Assembly: GCA_964439415.1 (NCBI GenBank)
Contig: CAYTOJ010000103.1
Coordinates: forward strand, 1-6,710
Reading direction: 5' to 3'
Source: CAYTOJ01 sp964439415
Lineage (GTDB): Bacteria > Pseudomonadota > Alphaproteobacteria > Rickettsiales > CAZAGG01
DNA length: 6,710 bases
The translations under genes and the position numbers were made by a program. Numbering within the stretch: the stretch's first letter is position 1; every line of letters starts with the position of its first letter. The notes under the pieces were generated by a model. The model was not told where the DNA came from. It made no database searches and saw nothing but the letters and a program-made list of their open reading frames with translations. Shown here piece after piece: positions 5,498-6,710 of this stretch.

Positions 5498-5672
5498 TTG
5501 AAAGACATCATTTCAGGGGTGTATTTTAAATATATTAGGGGCTGCTGCCCCCGCGCTATCGCGCTTCCCCCGCCGCGCCGGCGCGCTCCCTTACGGTCGC
5601 AAGAAAATGTCACTCTTGATACGCAAGGAGTATATATCATTCAACCACACTCCCCAGACGATAGGGCTATAT
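5471..5672. mobile_element. ~202-bp element with 38-bp terminal inverted repeats (MITE-like)
   Basis: Positions 5471-5508 match the reverse complement of 5635-5672 at 32 of 38 positions without gaps, including TATCGTCT and AGTGTGGTTGAA. Both ends are TATA, as for elements that insert at TA dinucleotides (IS630/Tc1-mariner type). The core at 5538-5602 is strongly GC-rich and holds stacked small hairpins: GGGGC/GCCCC (5538-5551), CGCG/CGCG (5552-5563) and the palindrome GCGCCGGCGC (5575-5584). It lacks room for a transposase, so it would be a non-autonomous element. The nearby IS630-like remnant is a possible source of mobilisation, which is inference. Confidence 0.65.
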
Positions 5673-5698
5673 GTTAGAATCTGTTACCGTCATTTAAT

Positions 5699-5728
5699 TT
5701 GCATGGCATAGTTCATTAGAACTACAAT
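5699..5728 (+). promoter_or_regulatory. Candidate promoter for lpxC
   Basis: TACAAT (5723-5728, five of six consensus bases) lies 18 nt after TTGCAT (5699-5704, a poor -35 with TTG conserved). Transcription would begin around 5735, leaving a ~17-nt leader that includes the ribosome binding site. Support is limited to the -10 box and its position. Confidence 0.35.
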
Positions 5729-5731
5729 GCC
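5705..5731 (+). promoter_or_regulatory. Bulged stem-loop / inverted repeat just upstream of lpxC
   Basis: GGCAT-AGTTC (5705-5714) pairs with GAACT (5719-5723) and ATGCC (5727-5731), with a 4-nt loop and a 3-nt bulge. This gives ten base pairs. It overlaps the candidate -10 box and ends 20 nt before the TTG start. It may be an operator or, if transcription starts further upstream, a leader RNA structure. LpxC level is known to be tightly controlled in other bacteria, but no specific regulator is indicated here. Confidence 0.35.
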
Positions 5732-5751
5732 GGGCAAAGTCAGAGGGAAAA

Positions 5752-6663
5752 TTGCTTAATCAGCATACGCTTAAATACTCCATCAAGTGCTCAGGCACTG
5801 GTATTCACACCGGCAAGAATGTGGAGATGACATTAAACCCGGGCGATCCCGGCACGGGGATTATCTTCCGCCGTGTGGATGTTGGTCACGCCACTAATGA
5901 AGTTCACGCGCTGTACGACATGGTGGAGGATACAGTGCTTGGAACCCGCATCAGCAATGAATATGGCGTGACGGTATCAACCATTGAGCACCTCATGGCT
6001 GCGCTATGGGGTTCTAATATTGATAACGCGGTTGTAGAGTTGAACGCTTCGGAAGTGCCGATTATGGACGGCAGTAGCGAGCCTTTTCAGTTCCTGATTG
6101 ACTGCGCCGGAATAGCTGAACAGCCACAGGTGCGGCAGTACCTTAAGGTTTTAAAGGCCGTTGAAGTCAGTGAGGGGGATGCCTACGCCCGGCTGGAACC
6201 GAATGATTCCTTTGTGGTGGCACTTGAGATTGACTTTCCAAATCCCATTATCGGCAGGCAGATGGCAGTTTATGACTTCGGCAAGCTCAGCTTTAAAAGC
6301 ACCGTCAGTCGCGCCCGCACCTTTGGCTTTGAGCATGAGGTAAATTATCTGCGCTCACAAGGGTTGGCACTTGGGGGAACTCTGGATAACGCCATAGTGC
6401 TTGGCCGGGATTCTATATTAAATCCCGGGGGCTTGCGGTTTAACGATGAATTCGTGCGTCACAAAATTCTGGATTGTGTGGGGGATTTATACCTGGCGGG
6501 TTACGGCATTAAAGGTGGTTTCACGGGCTATAAATCCGGCCACGGATTGAATAACCGCCTTCTGCACGCCCTATTTGCCGACTCATCCAACTGGATGCTG
6601 ACAGGCGAGGGCTACGTTAGTGCCGCGTATCATCAAGCTTCTGTAGTACACGAACATATTTAA
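5752..6663 (+). CDS. lpxC: LpxC, UDP-3-O-acyl-N-acetylglucosamine deacetylase
   Basis: LpxC is the zinc hydrolase that removes the acetyl group in the committed step of lipid A synthesis, in the cytoplasm. The 303 residues match the usual length. Domain I begins with TLKYSIKCSGTGIHTGK (6-22) and includes VSTIEHLMAAL (75-85), where E79 is the catalytic base and H80 a zinc ligand. VPIMDGSS (102-109) and SRARTFGF (186-193) follow. Domain II has RHKILDCVGDLYLAG (236-250), supplying zinc ligands H237 and D241, and KSGHGLNN (261-268) with the catalytic H264. All key residues are in place, so the enzyme should be active. The start is TTG at 5752: AGAGG (5742-5746) lies 5 nt before it, the first residues align with the family N terminus, and the ATG at 5727 is in another frame and stops at once. 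It lies alone downstream of the repeat cluster. Confidence 0.96.
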   Translation: MLNQHTLKYSIKCSGTGIHTGKNVEMTLNPGDPGTGIIFRRVDVGHATNEVHALYDMVEDTVLGTRISNEYGVTVSTIEHLMAALWGSNIDNAVVELNASEVPIMDGSSEPFQFLIDCAGIAEQPQVRQYLKVLKAVEVSEGDAYARLEPNDSFVVALEIDFPNPIIGRQMAVYDFGKLSFKSTVSRARTFGFEHEVNYLRSQGLALGGTLDNAIVLGRDSILNPGGLRFNDEFVRHKILDCVGDLYLAGYGIKGGFTGYKSGHGLNNRLLHALFADSSNWMLTGEGYVSAAYHQASVVHEHI

Positions 6664-6710
6664 CACAGCCCCTATAGTAGCCCCTATCAACACCCAGGAT
6701 AAAGCCGGGG

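Larger units (their letters stand above)
5003..5751. other. Gene-free kdsB-lpxC interval packed with mobile-element remnants and repeats
   Basis: No intact gene is supported across these ~750 nt. From left to right it holds a 6-bp AGGTAT/ATACCT hairpin (5029-5047), an IS630-like transposase fragment on the minus strand, a TATA-flanked hairpin followed by six T, an unassigned stretch (about 5251-5440) with an AscI-type palindrome GGCGCGCC at 5290-5297, a long hairpin, a ~202-bp element with terminal inverted repeats, and the lpxC leader. The heptamer CACTCTT occurs five times, counting both strands. Open frames in it (5049-5417 plus; 5215-5403 and 5422-5640 minus) lack recognisable domains. 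Confidence 0.75.

Noticed and set aside
5422..5640. 72-codon minus-strand frame (and 5492-5677 plus) within the inverted-repeat element
   Set aside because: The coding potential comes from the GC-rich core and terminal repeats. The arginine- and proline-rich translation is typical of spurious frames in such DNA.
5446..5672. CRISPR array
   Set aside because: The repeats are few, differ in orientation and spacing, and form long palindromes. There are no regular spacers and no cas genes.
5650..5740. tRNA or other structured RNA gene before lpxC
   Set aside because: No cloverleaf, T-arm or anticodon pattern could be found. Only the short leader hairpin is present.

Overview
The window looks like a chromosomal segment of a flagellated, LPS-making Gram-negative bacterium, most likely an alphaproteobacterium. 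Three things point there: flgG followed directly by flgA, a well-formed sigma-54 promoter on the flagellar genes, and a short KdsB with the QGD-x-P motif variant I associate with alphaproteobacteria. The assignment rests on gene content and protein style, not on a search.

Left end (1-1104, minus strand): flgG (distal rod) followed after 3 nt by flgA (periplasmic P-ring chaperone). The flgA frame is broken by an in-frame TAG at 46-48, after which FlgA-like sequence seems to continue to the window edge. A near-consensus sigma-54 promoter (1134-1149) lies just upstream of flgG. The divergent gene is hisE.

Centre-left (1230-4007, plus strand): a tight run of hisE (phosphoribosyl-ATP pyrophosphatase), a pRiA4b ORF-3-like protein, a HIT-family histidine triad protein whose TTG start overlaps the preceding stop, and, 48 nt on, a fused double-ATPase peptide ABC transporter subunit of YejF type with no permease or binding protein beside it.

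Centre (4008-4291): an intergenic region filled by a ~173-bp imperfect foldback repeat with three nested hairpins.

Right half: kdsB (4292-5002) and lpxC (5752-6663) serve KDO activation and lipid A synthesis, so both feed lipopolysaccharide assembly. Between them lie ~750 nt without an intact gene. I read this stretch as a graveyard of small mobile elements: a minus-strand remnant of an IS630-like transposase, a TATA-flanked hairpin with a T-run beside it, a ~202-bp element with 38-bp terminal inverted repeats and a GC-rich core (MITE-like), and a family of short repeats sharing the heptamer CACTCTT. lpxC uses a TTG start and has a stem-loop in its leader.

I found no CRISPR array, tRNA, rRNA or recognisable new defence or biosynthetic system. 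The most unusual material is the kdsB-lpxC intergenic repeat cluster and the interrupted flgA.
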